A DNA stretch of 64,000 nucleotides from Lysobacter dokdonensis DS-58 (GTDB taxonomy: Bacteria > Pseudomonadota > Gammaproteobacteria > Xanthomonadales > Xanthomonadaceae), in assembly GCF_000770795.1 (NCBI RefSeq), contig NZ_JRKJ01000021.1, positions 62,001 through 126,000 of the forward strand, written 5' to 3'. Within the stretch, counting starts at the first letter, position 1. Each line of letters starts with the position of its first letter. The notes beneath the pieces are model-generated. The model ran no database searches and had not been told where the DNA came from. It saw only the letters and a program-made list of their open reading frames with translations. The translations under genes were made by a program, and so were the position numbers. Shown in pieces: positions 1 to 8,803 of the stretch.

Positions 1-390
1 CACATCGCACGGCACCACTTCGAAGGGCGCGCACGTCGGATCGGGCTGCCGCTTGTAGTCGCCGGACGCGACCCACGTTTGACCATCGATTTCGATGCGC
101 ACCTGCGCCGAGCCCAGCACATGCCCCGCCGGGTGGAGCGATACGCGCGCATCGCCCAGCACGAACGACTCGCCGTAGTTGTAATCGAAGATGCGTTCGT
201 CCTGGCCCAGGCGCCAGCGCAGGATCGGCAGGCCGGCGCGCGTGGCGTGGTATTCGCCCATGCCGCCGCGTGCATGATCCCCATGGCCGTGCGTGATCAC
301 CGCACGTGGGACGGGACGCCACGGATCGATGTGGAATCCGCCCGCCGGGCAATACAGCCCTTCGGGACGCAGGACGACCAGGTCAGGCAG
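1..390 (-). CDS. Ligase-associated MBL-fold DNA exonuclease (N-terminal part, cut by window edge)
   Basis: The reading frame encodes 130 residues beginning PDLVVLRPEGLYCP and containing the metallo-beta-lactamase zinc motif ITHGHGDHARGG, then HPAGHVLGSAQ and ASGDYKRQPDP. These match the family of DNA exonucleases that sit beside ATP-dependent DNA ligase and an Lhr-type helicase. The ligase would be expected beyond the left edge. The frame opens just after an in-frame TGA and has no ATG, GTG or TTG before the conserved N-terminus. The best start is a CTG at 390-388, overlapping the stop of the upstream TspO-like gene by 8 bases, so translational coupling is likely. Family assignment rests on seen motifs; the start is inferred. 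Confidence 0.78.
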   Translation of the reverse strand, partial: MPDLVVLRPEGLYCPAGGFHIDPWRPVPRAVITHGHGDHARGGMGEYHATRAGLPILRWRLGQDERIFDYNYGESFVLGDARVSLHPAGHVLGSAQVRIEIDGQTWVASGDYKRQPDPTCAPFEVVPCDV

Positions 391-1147
391 GGTCGGTCAC
401 CCAACCGCCGCGATGCTTGAAGCGCAGCCACACCGTCTGCCCGACCAGCGCCACCGCCAGCACGAGCGCGCACCACGATGCCGCCACCGCACCGCGCACG
501 CCCCAGTTCGACTGCATCACGTACACCGCGAGCAGGCCCCACGTCGCGGCGCCCGCGTAGTCCGGGTTGCCGCGCATGCGATGGTTCGCCCACAGGAGCA
601 GGACCGCCAGCAACAGGAAGATCGCCAGGCTCCACGGCAGCATGTCATCGGTCGACATCAACCGATACGCAACGACGACCTGCGCGATGTTGACGAACGC
701 CGCCAGCGACAACCACCCGGCGTGCAGCGAGATTGGCGTCCACGCCCACAGCCATTGTTGCGGCAGGCGTTGCTTGTCGTCGGTGAGGACGAAGGCCGCG
801 CGCAGCAGGCACGCGAGCGCACCGAAGATCACCAGCAGGTTGAGCCAGTACAGGCCCATCGAGAACAGCGGCATCCACGCGGTCGTCAACGCGAAGCCCG
901 CGGCGGTCCACGGGGCGATGTGCGTGAGCGTCGCATCGTTGCGCCGCTCGCCCGTCGCCTGCCAGATCCCGTAGAGCACGTCGAACAGGAAGATCACGCC
1001 CCAGATCGCGAATGCGTAACCGGAGGGCAGCAGCAGATTGGGGAAATGCGCGGACACCGCGCCCGACGGCGGGCCGAAAGAGCCGTGTTCGGTGAGCCAT
1101 CCGACGACGGGCATCGCGATCGCGAACAACAGCACGAGCAGGCGCAT
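383..1147 (-). CDS. TspO/MBR-like tryptophan-rich membrane protein, long form
   Basis: A 254-residue protein made mostly of hydrophobic helices. It begins MRLLVLLFAIAMPVVGW and carries the family-like segment PSGYAFAIWGVIFLFDVLYG, with Trp residues at helix ends. Classic TspO proteins are about 155 residues; this resembles the longer tryptophan-rich sensory proteins annotated in Xanthomonads. It probably sits in the inner membrane, and the ligand is unknown. The ATG at 1147 has GGAGACC just upstream. Its TGA overlaps the start of the downstream exonuclease gene, so the two are probably co-transcribed, although no functional link is known. Membrane nature is certain; exact subfamily moderately so. 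Confidence 0.72.
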   Translation of the reverse strand: MRLLVLLFAIAMPVVGWLTEHGSFGPPSGAVSAHFPNLLLPSGYAFAIWGVIFLFDVLYGIWQATGERRNDATLTHIAPWTAAGFALTTAWMPLFSMGLYWLNLLVIFGALACLLRAAFVLTDDKQRLPQQWLWAWTPISLHAGWLSLAAFVNIAQVVVAYRLMSTDDMLPWSLAIFLLLAVLLLWANHRMRGNPDYAGAATWGLLAVYVMQSNWGVRGAVAASWCALVLAVALVGQTVWLRFKHRGGWVTDPA

Positions 1148-1330
1148 GGGAGGTCTCCGTTCCACCGATGGCGCGACGCTAACAGGCCGCCGTGATCGCG
1201 GCGTCGAACGCCCGCTTGCACATCCGTGAATCGTCCCGTTTTTCGCTGCTGAGTTGGCCATCGCGCATTGATGCGCCACTCACCGAGGCCCGCGCACGCT
1301 CGGCGCACCCATGAGAGGAGGATTCGATCG

Positions 1331-1903
1331 ATGACCCGCAAGACATTGCATATGTGCCTCGTCGCCGCGCTCGCAGGCATTGCCTTCGGCGCCTCGGCCC
1401 ACGGCGACGGGGACAAGTTCAAGATGATGGACACCAACGGCGACGGCCAGATCAGCGCGGCCGAACACGAGGCCGGTGTCACGAAGATGTTCACCGAAAT
1501 GGATGCCGACAAGGACGGCTTCGTCACCGCGGCGGAAATGGATTCGATGCACGCATCGATGAAGAGCGCCGACAAGGGCGAGAAGCGCGGCATGGACATG
1601 AAGTCCAGCGAGAAGATCGCCAAGATGGACAAGGACGGCGACGGCAAGCTCTCGGCGGCCGAACACAGCACCGGCGCACAGGAAATGTTCGGCAAGATGG
1701 ATGCGGACGGCAACGGCATGTTGTCCCGCGCCGAAATGAACGCCGGGCACGACAAGATGATGAGCAAGGACAAGCCGGCCAAGGACGACTGGTCCAAGAA
1801 GCCGACCGGCACCCAGGCCGATGCTTCGGATCACTCGGAGCATTCGGGCCACGACGACGCCGCGAAGGCCTCGACCCCGCCTGCGGACGACAACGGCGGC
1901 TGA
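1331..1903 (+). CDS. Secreted EF-hand calcium-binding protein (four EF-hand loops)
   Basis: A 190-residue protein with a Sec signal peptide (cleavage expected after ASA at about residue 23) and four EF-hand loops. The loops begin DTNGDGQISAAE (residue 34), DADKDGFVTAAE, DKDGDGKLSAAE and DADGNGMLSRAE, each with Asp/Asn at positions 1, 3 and 5 and Glu at 12. The C-terminus is rich in Lys, Asp, His and Ser. It is probably a periplasmic or secreted Ca2+-binding protein. The start at 1331 is chosen because GAGAGGAGG lies 9-15 bases upstream and the signal peptide begins there; a longer upstream frame lacks this. A second, shorter EF-hand gene lies at 4663. Confidence 0.86.
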   Translation: MTRKTLHMCLVAALAGIAFGASAHGDGDKFKMMDTNGDGQISAAEHEAGVTKMFTEMDADKDGFVTAAEMDSMHASMKSADKGEKRGMDMKSSEKIAKMDKDGDGKLSAAEHSTGAQEMFGKMDADGNGMLSRAEMNAGHDKMMSKDKPAKDDWSKKPTGTQADASDHSEHSGHDDAAKASTPPADDNGG

Positions 1904-2069
1904 AGCGCACGCTCGGTTCGCGCCGCGCCGCTGGTCGGCGGCCGTGGCGCGAACACCGCGTGAAGACGCATTAACCTGCGCGATGGTCCAATGGGTCGTC
2001 GCGCGCCTGCACCAATCGCGCGATGCAGTTCACCGGCCGAGGCCGGACGGGGGGTCATCGCAATTGGAT

Positions 2070-3989
2070 ATGTTCAACAAACCGGCGAAGGGCGTCGTGC
2101 CCGCGGCGTCGTGGGAAGAAGACAGCGCGCTGTTTCGGCGCCTCGTCGCCGAGGTGCCGGACTACGCGATCTTCCTGCTCGATGCAGACGGCATCGTGCG
2201 CACGTGGAACGCGGGCGCCGAGCGCATCAAGGGCTACAAGGCCGACGAGATCATCGGACGGCACTTCTCGACGTTCTATCCCCAGGAGCAGGTCGACTCG
2301 GGCTGGCCGCAGCACGAGCTGCGGGTCGCCGGCGAAACGGGCCGCTTCGAGGACGAAGGCTGGCGCGTGCGCAAGGACGGCACCCAGTTCTGGGCGAACG
2401 TGATCATCACGCGCGTACTGGACGACAACGGCCAGCTGCTCGGTTTCTCCAAGATCACGCGCGACCTCACGGCGCGCCGCCGCCACGAAGAACTCCTGCG
2501 CCGCAGCGAAGAGCGCGTGCGCCTGCTCGTCGAGAGCGTGGTGGACTACGCGATCTTCATGCTCGATCCCGACGGCCACATCGCCAGCTGGAACGCCGGC
2601 GCGCAGCGGACCAAGGGCTACACGGCCTCCGAGGTGATCGGCAAGCATTTCTCCATTTTCTATCCGCCCGAAGTGGTCGCCGCGGGTTGGCCGGAACGCG
2701 AACTCGAGATCGCGCTCGAGGACGGCCGCTGCGAAGACGAAGGCTGGCGTGTGCGCAAGGACGGCACGCGCTTCTGGGCGAGCGTGGTGATCACGCCCTT
2801 GCACGACGAGACCGGCCAGCATCTCGGCTACGCGAAGGTCACGCGCGATCTCACCGACCGCCGCCGCGTGTCTGCGCTGGAAGACGAAGGCCGTCGCGTC
2901 ACCACGTTCCTGGCGATGCTGGGCCACGAGTTGCGCAACCCGCTCGCACCGATCTCCAACGCGGTGTCGATCATGCAGCTGGAGCGCATCGAATCCGATC
3001 GCCTGCGCATGTGCCGCGACGTGATCACGCGCCAGCTCGGGCAGATGACGCGCCTGGTCGACGACCTGCTCGACGTGGGCAGAATCACCGCGGGCAAGAT
3101 CCATCTCGAACGCAAACCCGTCGAAATCGGCGCCGTGCTGGCAGCGGCGATCGAAGCGAGCGAACCCGAGGCGCGCAGCCGCGGCCACACGGTGACCCTC
3201 GAACGGCCGGGTGGACAGACGTGGGTGTCGGGCGATCCGGCGCGCTTGCAACAGGTCGTCGGCAATCTGTTGAGCAACGCGGTGAAGTTCACCGAGCCCG
3301 GCGGCCAGATCAAGGTCGCGCTGCGGCGCAACCGCGCGTTCGCCGAGATCGCCGTCAGCGACAACGGCCCCGGTATTCCACCGTGGCGCCTGCAGGACAT
3401 CTTCAATCTGTTCGTGCAGGGCGAACAGGATCTCGCGCACTCGCAGGGCGGGCTCGGCCTGGGCCTGAGTCTCGTGCAGCAGATCGTGGCATTGCATGGC
3501 GGCGATGTTGCCGCGTACAGCGCGGGCGTGGGCAAGGGCTCGGAATTCGTGGTGCGCGTGCCGCTGGTCGAAGCACCGGCCGCGGCGCTGGACGCCGAAC
3601 ACGCGACGTTGCAATCGCACACGCACAGCGTGCTGGTCGTCGACGACAACCGTGACGCGGCCGATACGATGGCCGCGTTGCTCGATGGCCTCGGCTACCG
3701 GGCACGCACCGCCTACGACGCGGCGAGTGCGCTCGATGCGGTGCGCGCATCGCGGCCGGATTTCGCCTTCCTCGACATCGGCCTGCCCGACATGGACGGC
3801 CGCGCGCTGGCGAAAGCCATCCGCTCCGAGTTCGGCGATGCGATCGCGCTGGTCGCGTTGACGGGCTACGGCCAGGAACAGGACCGCGAGAAAACACTCG
3901 CCGCGGGCTTCCGCGAGCACCTGACCAAACCGCTCGGCATCGACGGGCTGACGGCGGCGCTCGACCGCTTGGCCGCCGGCGAAGAATGA
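2070..3989 (+). CDS. Hybrid sensor histidine kinase, PAS-PAS-HisKA-HATPase-REC
   Basis: A 639-residue soluble hybrid kinase. Two near-identical PAS domains span roughly residues 20-135 and 150-265; both contain the segment EDEGWRVRKDGT, so the second arose by internal duplication. The HisKA H-box is GHELRNPLAPI with the phospho-acceptor His about residue 286. The HATPase has NLLSNAVKFT (N box), DNGPGIP (G1) and GGLGLGLSL (G2). The C-terminal receiver has VVDDNRDAA, phospho-acceptor Asp at about 569 (FLDIGLPDMDG) and the switch Thr and Lys (LTGYG, LTKPL). No membrane segment is visible, so sensing is cytoplasmic. An in-frame TTG at 2064 is better spaced from GGGGGG at 2050-2055 and may be the true start. 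No cognate output regulator is adjacent. Confidence 0.9.
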   Translation: MFNKPAKGVVPAASWEEDSALFRRLVAEVPDYAIFLLDADGIVRTWNAGAERIKGYKADEIIGRHFSTFYPQEQVDSGWPQHELRVAGETGRFEDEGWRVRKDGTQFWANVIITRVLDDNGQLLGFSKITRDLTARRRHEELLRRSEERVRLLVESVVDYAIFMLDPDGHIASWNAGAQRTKGYTASEVIGKHFSIFYPPEVVAAGWPERELEIALEDGRCEDEGWRVRKDGTRFWASVVITPLHDETGQHLGYAKVTRDLTDRRRVSALEDEGRRVTTFLAMLGHELRNPLAPISNAVSIMQLERIESDRLRMCRDVITRQLGQMTRLVDDLLDVGRITAGKIHLERKPVEIGAVLAAAIEASEPEARSRGHTVTLERPGGQTWVSGDPARLQQVVGNLLSNAVKFTEPGGQIKVALRRNRAFAEIAVSDNGPGIPPWRLQDIFNLFVQGEQDLAHSQGGLGLGLSLVQQIVALHGGDVAAYSAGVGKGSEFVVRVPLVEAPAAALDAEHATLQSHTHSVLVVDDNRDAADTMAALLDGLGYRARTAYDAASALDAVRASRPDFAFLDIGLPDMDGRALAKAIRSEFGDAIALVALTGYGQEQDREKTLAAGFREHLTKPLGIDGLTAALDRLAAGEE

Positions 3990-3993
3990 GCGA

Positions 3994-4527
3994 CTAGAAC
4001 TCCCTGCGAATCCAGCTGTCGATCATCCGCTTCTCGTAACGCAGCGAATCGCTGCTCGAGAACGGCGGCGGCGATTGCAGGTACGCCAGGTCCGAAATCT
4101 TGCGCTCGCCTTCGCTGATGACGTTGCCGTCCGCATCCTTGCGCGAGAACTGCAGGGTCATGCGCGGTGGATACACGTCACGCAACACGCGCACATCGTC
4201 GGTCTGGCTGCGCAGCCATTCGTATTCCCCGGCGCGCTGGATGTCGAGAATCTCGACGTCCACGCGTTCGCCCGCGGGCACGGCCTTCGCCAGCCTCTCC
4301 TGCATGTAGTCGGCCAGTTCCACGACCCAGTCGCCCTGCGCGGCCAGGCGCCGGTTCTGGCTGTAGCGCAGCTCGGCGAACTGCGCGGGGTCGCCCCAGC
4401 TCACGGAGACGGCGCTGCCTTCGCCCACGGCGTGCGGGCGCGCGGTATCGGTCACGGTGCGCGGGCCGTCGGTGGCGCAGGCCGACAGCGCGAGGACGAG
4501 GGCGATCAGGACGGGGCGGGGACGCAT
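3994..4527 (-). CDS. DUF3016-type outer-membrane lipoprotein
   Basis: A 177-residue protein starting MRPRPVLIALVLALSACA, with a clear lipobox (LSAC) giving lipidation at the Cys at residue 16. The mature part resembles DUF3016 proteins: a SVSWGDPAQFAELR segment, a central VDVEILDIQRAGEYEW and the C-terminal SLRYEKRMIDSWIRREF. Function is unknown. An ATG nine codons upstream at 4554 would put a Pro-rich stretch before the signal, so 4527 is preferred. It is convergent with the hybrid kinase, with 4 bases between their stop codons. Confidence 0.8.
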   Translation of the reverse strand: MRPRPVLIALVLALSACATDGPRTVTDTARPHAVGEGSAVSVSWGDPAQFAELRYSQNRRLAAQGDWVVELADYMQERLAKAVPAGERVDVEILDIQRAGEYEWLRSQTDDVRVLRDVYPPRMTLQFSRKDADGNVISEGERKISDLAYLQSPPPFSSSDSLRYEKRMIDSWIRREF

Positions 4528-4662
4528 GGCGGCGCTCGGGGGCGGGGGGTGCATTCGTGAGTGTGCGACTGCGAACCCGCCGGTTCAATCCGGTCTTGAC
4601 GGCCGCTTAATGCATGCCGCCGCAGCCTCCAGCCGCCTGCCCACCCCTCGCCCGGAGCGCCC

Positions 4663-5130
4663 ATGAACCGCTCGTCCCTGCTCGGCATCGTCCTGTTCGC
4701 CTGCGCCACGCCGTGCGCCTTCGCGCAGGTGCCCAACACCGCGCCCGACGCGACGCCGCGCACCAACAATCCCGTGCCCGCCTCGGTGCGCCTGCCGCAG
4801 AACGGCGAGCAGCGCATGGCCGCGATGGACCGCAATGGCGATGGCGCCCTGAGCGAAGACGAATACGAAGACGCGATGCGCCGGGCGTTCCGCGACCTCG
4901 ATGCCGACCGCAACAATCGCGTGAGCCCCGACGAACTCGCCAGCGCCAGCGCACCGCAGCAAGACGGGATGGTGTCGCCGGCCGATCGCATCCGTTCGGC
5001 GGATCTCAACACCGATGGCGAACTCACCGAAGAAGAACTCGTGCGCGGCGCCGAACAGGCATTCGACCGCCTCGATACCAGCAACGACGACGCGCTCGAC
5101 CTCGGCGAACTGAAATCCGGCGGCGGTTGA
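4663..5130 (+). CDS. Secreted EF-hand protein
   Basis: A 155-residue secreted protein (signal peptide ending ...CAFA, mature from about residue 22) with EF-hand loops DRNGDGALSEDE, DADRNNRVSPDE, DLNTDGELTEEE and DTSNDDALDLGE. The last loop lacks the usual Gly at position 6 and may bind Ca2+ weakly. The sequence differs from the EF-hand protein at 1331, so the two are not recent duplicates. GGAGCGCC lies just before the ATG. It is convergent with the glycosyltransferase at 5135. Confidence 0.85.
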   Translation: MNRSSLLGIVLFACATPCAFAQVPNTAPDATPRTNNPVPASVRLPQNGEQRMAAMDRNGDGALSEDEYEDAMRRAFRDLDADRNNRVSPDELASASAPQQDGMVSPADRIRSADLNTDGELTEEELVRGAEQAFDRLDTSNDDALDLGELKSGGG

Positions 5131-5134
5131 TCGC

Positions 5135-5833
5135 TCAGTGCCGGCGCTTGTCGTACCAGAGCGCCAGGTGGTCGCGTGAGCGCAGGATGCGCCGCCCGCG
5201 CAACGCGAAGCGCAACATCAGGCGCAGGTGGTCGAGCACGCCGAAGGTGCGCAGCTTCCGGTCGGACGTGCGCACCGCTTCGCGCAGGATGCGCACGCGG
5301 CCCACGGTGGCGAGCGCGCGGCTGAAGGCGACGTCTTCGCCCGCGTAGTAATTGGTGTCGAAACCACCCGTCGCATCGAATGCTTCGCGCGTGCAGAACA
5401 CGAAGCACCCCGGCGTCACCCGCATCCACCGGAACACATGCATCAGCGCCGCCGTGAACGCGCGGATGCCGAACGGCACGCGGCCGTCGAGGACGACCGC
5501 ACACCCGCCGCCGACCACGCCCGCGTCCAGCGCCGCGACCGCCGCGGCGAGCGCGCGGGCATCGATCAGCGTGTCGGCATCGACGAAGCACAGGCGCATC
5601 CCGTTCGCCACCGCCGCGCCGGCGTTGCGCGTCGCGGCGATATGCCGGAACGCGACCGACTCGACCCGCGCACCATTCGAACGCGCGATTTCCGCGGTGC
5701 CATCGCTCGAATCGTCATCCACGACGATCAGTTCGTACGCGACGCCGCATTCGCGCGCCGACGCATGGATCGCGGCCAGCGTCGCGGCGATCAACGGCGC
5801 CTCGTCGTGCGCGGGAACGATGAACGACCACAT
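5135..5833 (-). CDS. Family 2 glycosyltransferase
   Basis: A 232-residue GT-A fold glycosyltransferase. It begins MWSFIVPAHDEAPLI, followed by the nucleotide-sugar binding VVDDDSSDGTAE, FVDADT (DxD metal motif), and GGFDTNYYAGEDVAFSRAL carrying the acceptor-side catalytic Asp. Substrate cannot be read from sequence; it may act in envelope glycan or lipid glycosylation. The ATG at 5833 directly abuts its GGAGGG. An in-frame GTG at 5848 has a better spaced GGGAG, so the protein may begin five codons earlier (MKNGGMWSF). Confidence 0.83.
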   Translation of the reverse strand: MWSFIVPAHDEAPLIAATLAAIHASARECGVAYELIVVDDDSSDGTAEIARSNGARVESVAFRHIAATRNAGAAVANGMRLCFVDADTLIDARALAAAVAALDAGVVGGGCAVVLDGRVPFGIRAFTAALMHVFRWMRVTPGCFVFCTREAFDATGGFDTNYYAGEDVAFSRALATVGRVRILREAVRTSDRKLRTFGVLDHLRLMLRFALRGRRILRSRDHLALWYDKRRH

Positions 5834-5956
5834 CCCTCCATTCTTCACGCGATGTGCAACTCCCGCAACGGCGCGTGATCGCATGCGGTGACTTTCATCT
5901 GCGATTCGCGAGCACCTGCAGAGACTGGCGGCCGTTCCGAACACACGGAGAAGCCC

Positions 5957-6400
5957 ATGAAGCGCAAGACCCTGTTCCTCCTTTCCCTGGCGCTGGCCAG
6001 CGGCGTGGCTTTCGCGCAGCAGCCGGCCACGCAACCGGTGCAGGCCGCGATGACCGATGCGCAGGTGCACGCGAAGCTCGAAGCCGCCGGCTACACCAAC
6101 GTCAACGACGTGAAGTTCGAGGACGGCGTGTGGAAGGCCGACGCGAAGAGCGCGGACGGCAACCGCGTCGACGTCCGCATCGACGCGAAGTCCGGCGCGA
6201 TCTATCCGGACGAACAGGTCGCCAACCTCAACGAGGCCTCCGTGAAGGCCCAGCTCGCGGCCGCCGGGTACACCAACGTCCATGACGTCGATTTCGAAGA
6301 CGGCATCTGGAACGCCGAGGCCGACGACCCGAACGGCAAGGACGTCGAGGTCAAGATCGACCCGAAGACCGGGCAGGTCATCGGCAAGGAAAAGGACTGA
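5957..6400 (+). CDS. Secreted PepSY-domain protein with two tandem PepSY repeats
   Basis: A 147-residue protein with a signal peptide ending GVAFA (about residue 20). The mature chain is two tandem PepSY units. Unit 1 contains AAGYTNVNDVKFEDGVW and unit 2 AAGYTNVHDVDFEDGIW, each ending in a D(A/P)K(S/T)G turn. PepSY modules are often periplasmic inhibitory or binding domains linked to peptidases; here the protein is free-standing. The start is supported by GGAG seven bases upstream. The repeats are similar in DNA as well, indicating a fairly recent internal duplication. Confidence 0.85.
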   Translation: MKRKTLFLLSLALASGVAFAQQPATQPVQAAMTDAQVHAKLEAAGYTNVNDVKFEDGVWKADAKSADGNRVDVRIDAKSGAIYPDEQVANLNEASVKAQLAAAGYTNVHDVDFEDGIWNAEADDPNGKDVEVKIDPKTGQVIGKEKD

Positions 6401-6427
6401 AATCCGGCGCTGCCCCCGGCACCGCGC

Positions 6428-6433
6428 TAGACT
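6428..6433 (+). promoter_or_regulatory. Possible -10 element (TAGACT) before GAF-GGDEF gene
   Basis: TAGACT lies 28 bases before the ATG at 6461 and could be a -10 hexamer. No recognisable -35 lies 16-18 bases upstream. The same TAGA(A/C)T hexamer occurs at a similar distance before three other genes in the window. Confidence 0.25.
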
Positions 6434-6460
6434 CGGACCCCGGGGCGCCTCGGGGGCGAC

Positions 6461-7567
6461 ATGCACGGGCCGGGAGACATCGTCGAATTGGCTGACCAGC
6501 CTGCGGGCGCACGGGAGACCGTCGCGCCCGTTTGGCATGCGCGTTTGACGGCGCTGCTCGCCGAAGTCTCGCGCGAAGCGCTGCAGGGTGAAGACCTGGA
6601 GGAAGTGCTGCGGCGCATCGTCGAGTGCCTGGTGCGCAACCTGCCGGTGGCCATCGCGAGCATCATCCTGCTCGACGACGAAGGCGCCCATTTCGTGCAG
6701 GAAGTCTGGGCCGGCGACCTCGACCTTTACCCGGCCGAGTTGGCGCATGGCTGGCCCGTGAGCGTCGGCGCCGCAGGGCGTTGCGCGCGGACGGGCGAAG
6801 CGCAACTGATCACCGACGTCGACACCGATCCGGATTACGTGCCGGGCAACACGAAGGTGCGCTCGGAATATCTCGTGCCCATCCGCCATCGCGCGCGACT
6901 GCACGGCGTGCTCAACATCGAGAGCACGCAGCCCGACTTCTTCTATCCCGAGGCGCGCGACGTGTTCGACGCGATCGCCGACCAGATCGCCGGCGCGATC
7001 CACCTGGCGCGCGTCGTCGCCGAACTCGAATCGGCCAACCGCAAGCTCGAAGCGCTGTCGATGATCGACGGGCTCACCGGCATCGCGAATCGCCGCTGCT
7101 TCGACCAGCGCCTGGCGGCCGAGTGGGAATGGCAATCGGTGGAGCATCGCGAACTGGCGATCGTGCTCATCGATGCCGATGCCTTCAAACCCTTGAACGA
7201 TGCCCACGGGCATCTCTACGGCGATGAATGCCTGCGCGAACTCGCGCGCCTGTGCGCACGATTCGCCGACGGCGCCGACGATCTCGTCGCGCGCTTCGGC
7301 GGCGAAGAGCTCGTGCTGCTGCTGCCGGATCGCTCGCTGGAAGCGGCCGTGGCGCTGGGCGAAGCGCTGCGGCGCGACGTCGAAGCGGCCGCGATGCGGC
7401 ACGACAACTCGGCCATCGCCCCCTACGTGACCGTGAGCGTGGGCGTGGCGTCGGTCACGCCGACGTCGGGCCGTTCACCCGACCGGCTCATCGCGGCGGC
7501 GGACCGCGCGCTGTATGCGGCCAAGGCGCAGGGCCGCAATCGCGTGGTCGCCGCGCAGGTCGAATGA
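6461..7567 (+). CDS. GAF-GGDEF diguanylate cyclase
   Basis: A 368-residue cytoplasmic protein with a GAF domain (about residues 28-190) and a GGDEF domain (about 200-365). The active-site signature is [12 protein letters not shown] at about 278-289: GGEEL rather than GGEEF, a common active variant. The substrate and metal residues ([24 protein letters not shown]) are intact, and [12 protein letters not shown] closes the domain. No RxxD product-inhibition site is visible five residues before GGEEL, so feedback control may be absent. It likely makes cyclic di-GMP in response to a GAF ligand. GGGGGC precedes the ATG. The EAL protein at 15901 is a candidate opposing activity. Confidence 0.92.
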   Translation: MHGPGDIVELADQPAGARETVAPVWHARLTALLAEVSREALQGEDLEEVLRRIVECLVRNLPVAIASIILLDDEGAHFVQEVWAGDLDLYPAELAHGWPVSVGAAGRCARTGEAQLITDVDTDPDYVPGNTKVRSEYLVPIRHRARLHGVLNIESTQPDFFYPEARDVFDAIADQIAGAIHLARVVAELESANRKLEALSMIDGLTGIANRRCFDQRLAAEWEWQSVEHRELAIVLIDADAFKPLNDAHGHLYGDECLRELARLCARFADGADDLVARFGGEELVLLLPDRSLEAAVALGEALRRDVEAAAMRHDNSAIAPYVTVSVGVASVTPTSGRSPDRLIAAADRALYAAKAQGRNRVVAAQVE

Positions 7568-7867
7568 GCATTGCCCCGGCGATTGCCCCACATCAGGGAC
7601 ACTGATTCCGCGTATTGCCGTCTTATCGCCGTCGCATCCGGCCCGTAGCCTGAGCGTCCCCCACGCCCCCTGGTGAAGCCTCATGCGTCGTCGTAAGCGC
7701 AGCATCGTCGTCTCCATCACCCGCGTGTTCCGCGCCTTGTTCCTGCGCCCCCGCGTCGCGACACGCGGTCTGGGCGAACTGGGTTGATCGAACGGTCGAT
7801 CGACGCAGGCGTCGCGGCGCCCGGCTACGATGGTCTCCTCCCCCGCCATCGAACCGAGGCGTCGCGC
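7568..7867. other. Intergenic stretch between the cyclase and ABC exporter
   Basis: About 300 bases with no recognised gene apart from a small basic reading frame at 7683-7787. No convincing terminator hairpin with a T-run and no strong sigma70 promoter was seen, although transcription of the ABC genes must start somewhere near here. Confidence 0.4.
7683..7787 (+). CDS. Possible small basic protein (34 residues)
   Basis: A short frame encoding [20 protein letters not shown] and a further 14 residues: strongly basic at the N-terminus, then a hydrophobic patch. There is GGTGA shortly before the ATG. The composition would suit a membrane-associated or nucleic-acid-binding micropeptide, but it may be chance in GC-rich DNA. 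Conservation in relatives would decide. Confidence 0.25.
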   Translation: MRRRKRSIVVSITRVFRALFLRPRVATRGLGELG

Positions 7868-8803
7868 ATGGCTGTTCGCGAACCCGTCGTTTCCATCCGC
7901 AACGTCAGCAAGACCTACGCCTCGGGCTTCGAAGCGCTCAAGCACGTCGACCTCGACATCCATCGCGGCGAGATCTTCGCGCTGCTCGGCCCGAACGGCG
8001 CGGGCAAGACGACGCTGATCAGCATCATCTGCGGCATCGTCAACGCCAGTTCCGGCACCGTGGTCGCCGACGGGCACGACATCGTCGCGGACTATCGCGG
8101 CGCGCGCAGCAAGATCGGGCTGGTGCCGCAGGAGTTGTCGACCGACACGTTCGAAACGGTGTGGTCGACGCTGCGCTTCAGCCGCGGGCTGTTCGGCAAG
8201 CCGCCGGATGCCGCGCACCTGGAACGAGTTCTGCGCGATCTGTCGCTGTGGGACAAGCGCAACGACAAGATCATGACGCTCTCCGGCGGCATGAAGCGCC
8301 GCGTGCTGATCGCCAAGGCCCTGGCGCACGAGCCGCAGATCCTGTTCCTCGACGAACCGACCGCCGGCGTCGACGTCGAGTTGCGCCACGACATGTGGCA
8401 GATGGTGCGCCGCCTGCGCGAGAACGGCACGACGATCATCCTGACGACGCATTACATCGAAGAGGCGGAGGAGATGGCCGACCGCATCGGCGTCATCCGC
8501 AAGGGCGAGCTGATCCTCGTCGAGGACAAGAAGACCTTGATGCGCCAGCTCGGGAGCAAGCAACTCGCGATCTCGCTGCAAGCGCCGCTGGCCGACATTC
8601 CCTCCGGGCTAGCGGATTTGCCGCTGACGCTGTCGGAAGGCGGACATTCGCTGGTCTACACGTTCGACACGCAATCGGAGGACACCGGCATCGCGCCGTT
8701 GCTGCGCCGGTTGCACGAGCAAGGGATCGACTTCAAGGACCTGCATTCCAGCGAGAGCTCGCTGGAGGACATCTTCGTCTCCCTGGTGAGGGCGCCGGCA
8801 TGA
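7868..8803 (+). CDS. ABC transporter ATP-binding protein (YadG/DrrA-like)
   Basis: A 311-residue ATPase with Walker A (GPNGAGKTT, about residue 40), the [15 protein letters not shown] signature, Walker B ([12 protein letters not shown]) and the switch His ([11 protein letters not shown]). The C-terminal third is the extension typical of the DrrA/YadG export family. It pairs with the permease starting at 8800, whose ATG overlaps this TGA, so the two are translationally coupled. The complex probably exports a lipid-like, polysaccharide or drug substrate across the inner membrane; the substrate cannot be inferred. Upstream in-frame codons lie before the family's conserved start, so the ATG at 7868 is used. 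Confidence 0.92.
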   Translation: MAVREPVVSIRNVSKTYASGFEALKHVDLDIHRGEIFALLGPNGAGKTTLISIICGIVNASSGTVVADGHDIVADYRGARSKIGLVPQELSTDTFETVWSTLRFSRGLFGKPPDAAHLERVLRDLSLWDKRNDKIMTLSGGMKRRVLIAKALAHEPQILFLDEPTAGVDVELRHDMWQMVRRLRENGTTIILTTHYIEEAEEMADRIGVIRKGELILVEDKKTLMRQLGSKQLAISLQAPLADIPSGLADLPLTLSEGGHSLVYTFDTQSEDTGIAPLLRRLHEQGIDFKDLHSSESSLEDIFVSLVRAPA

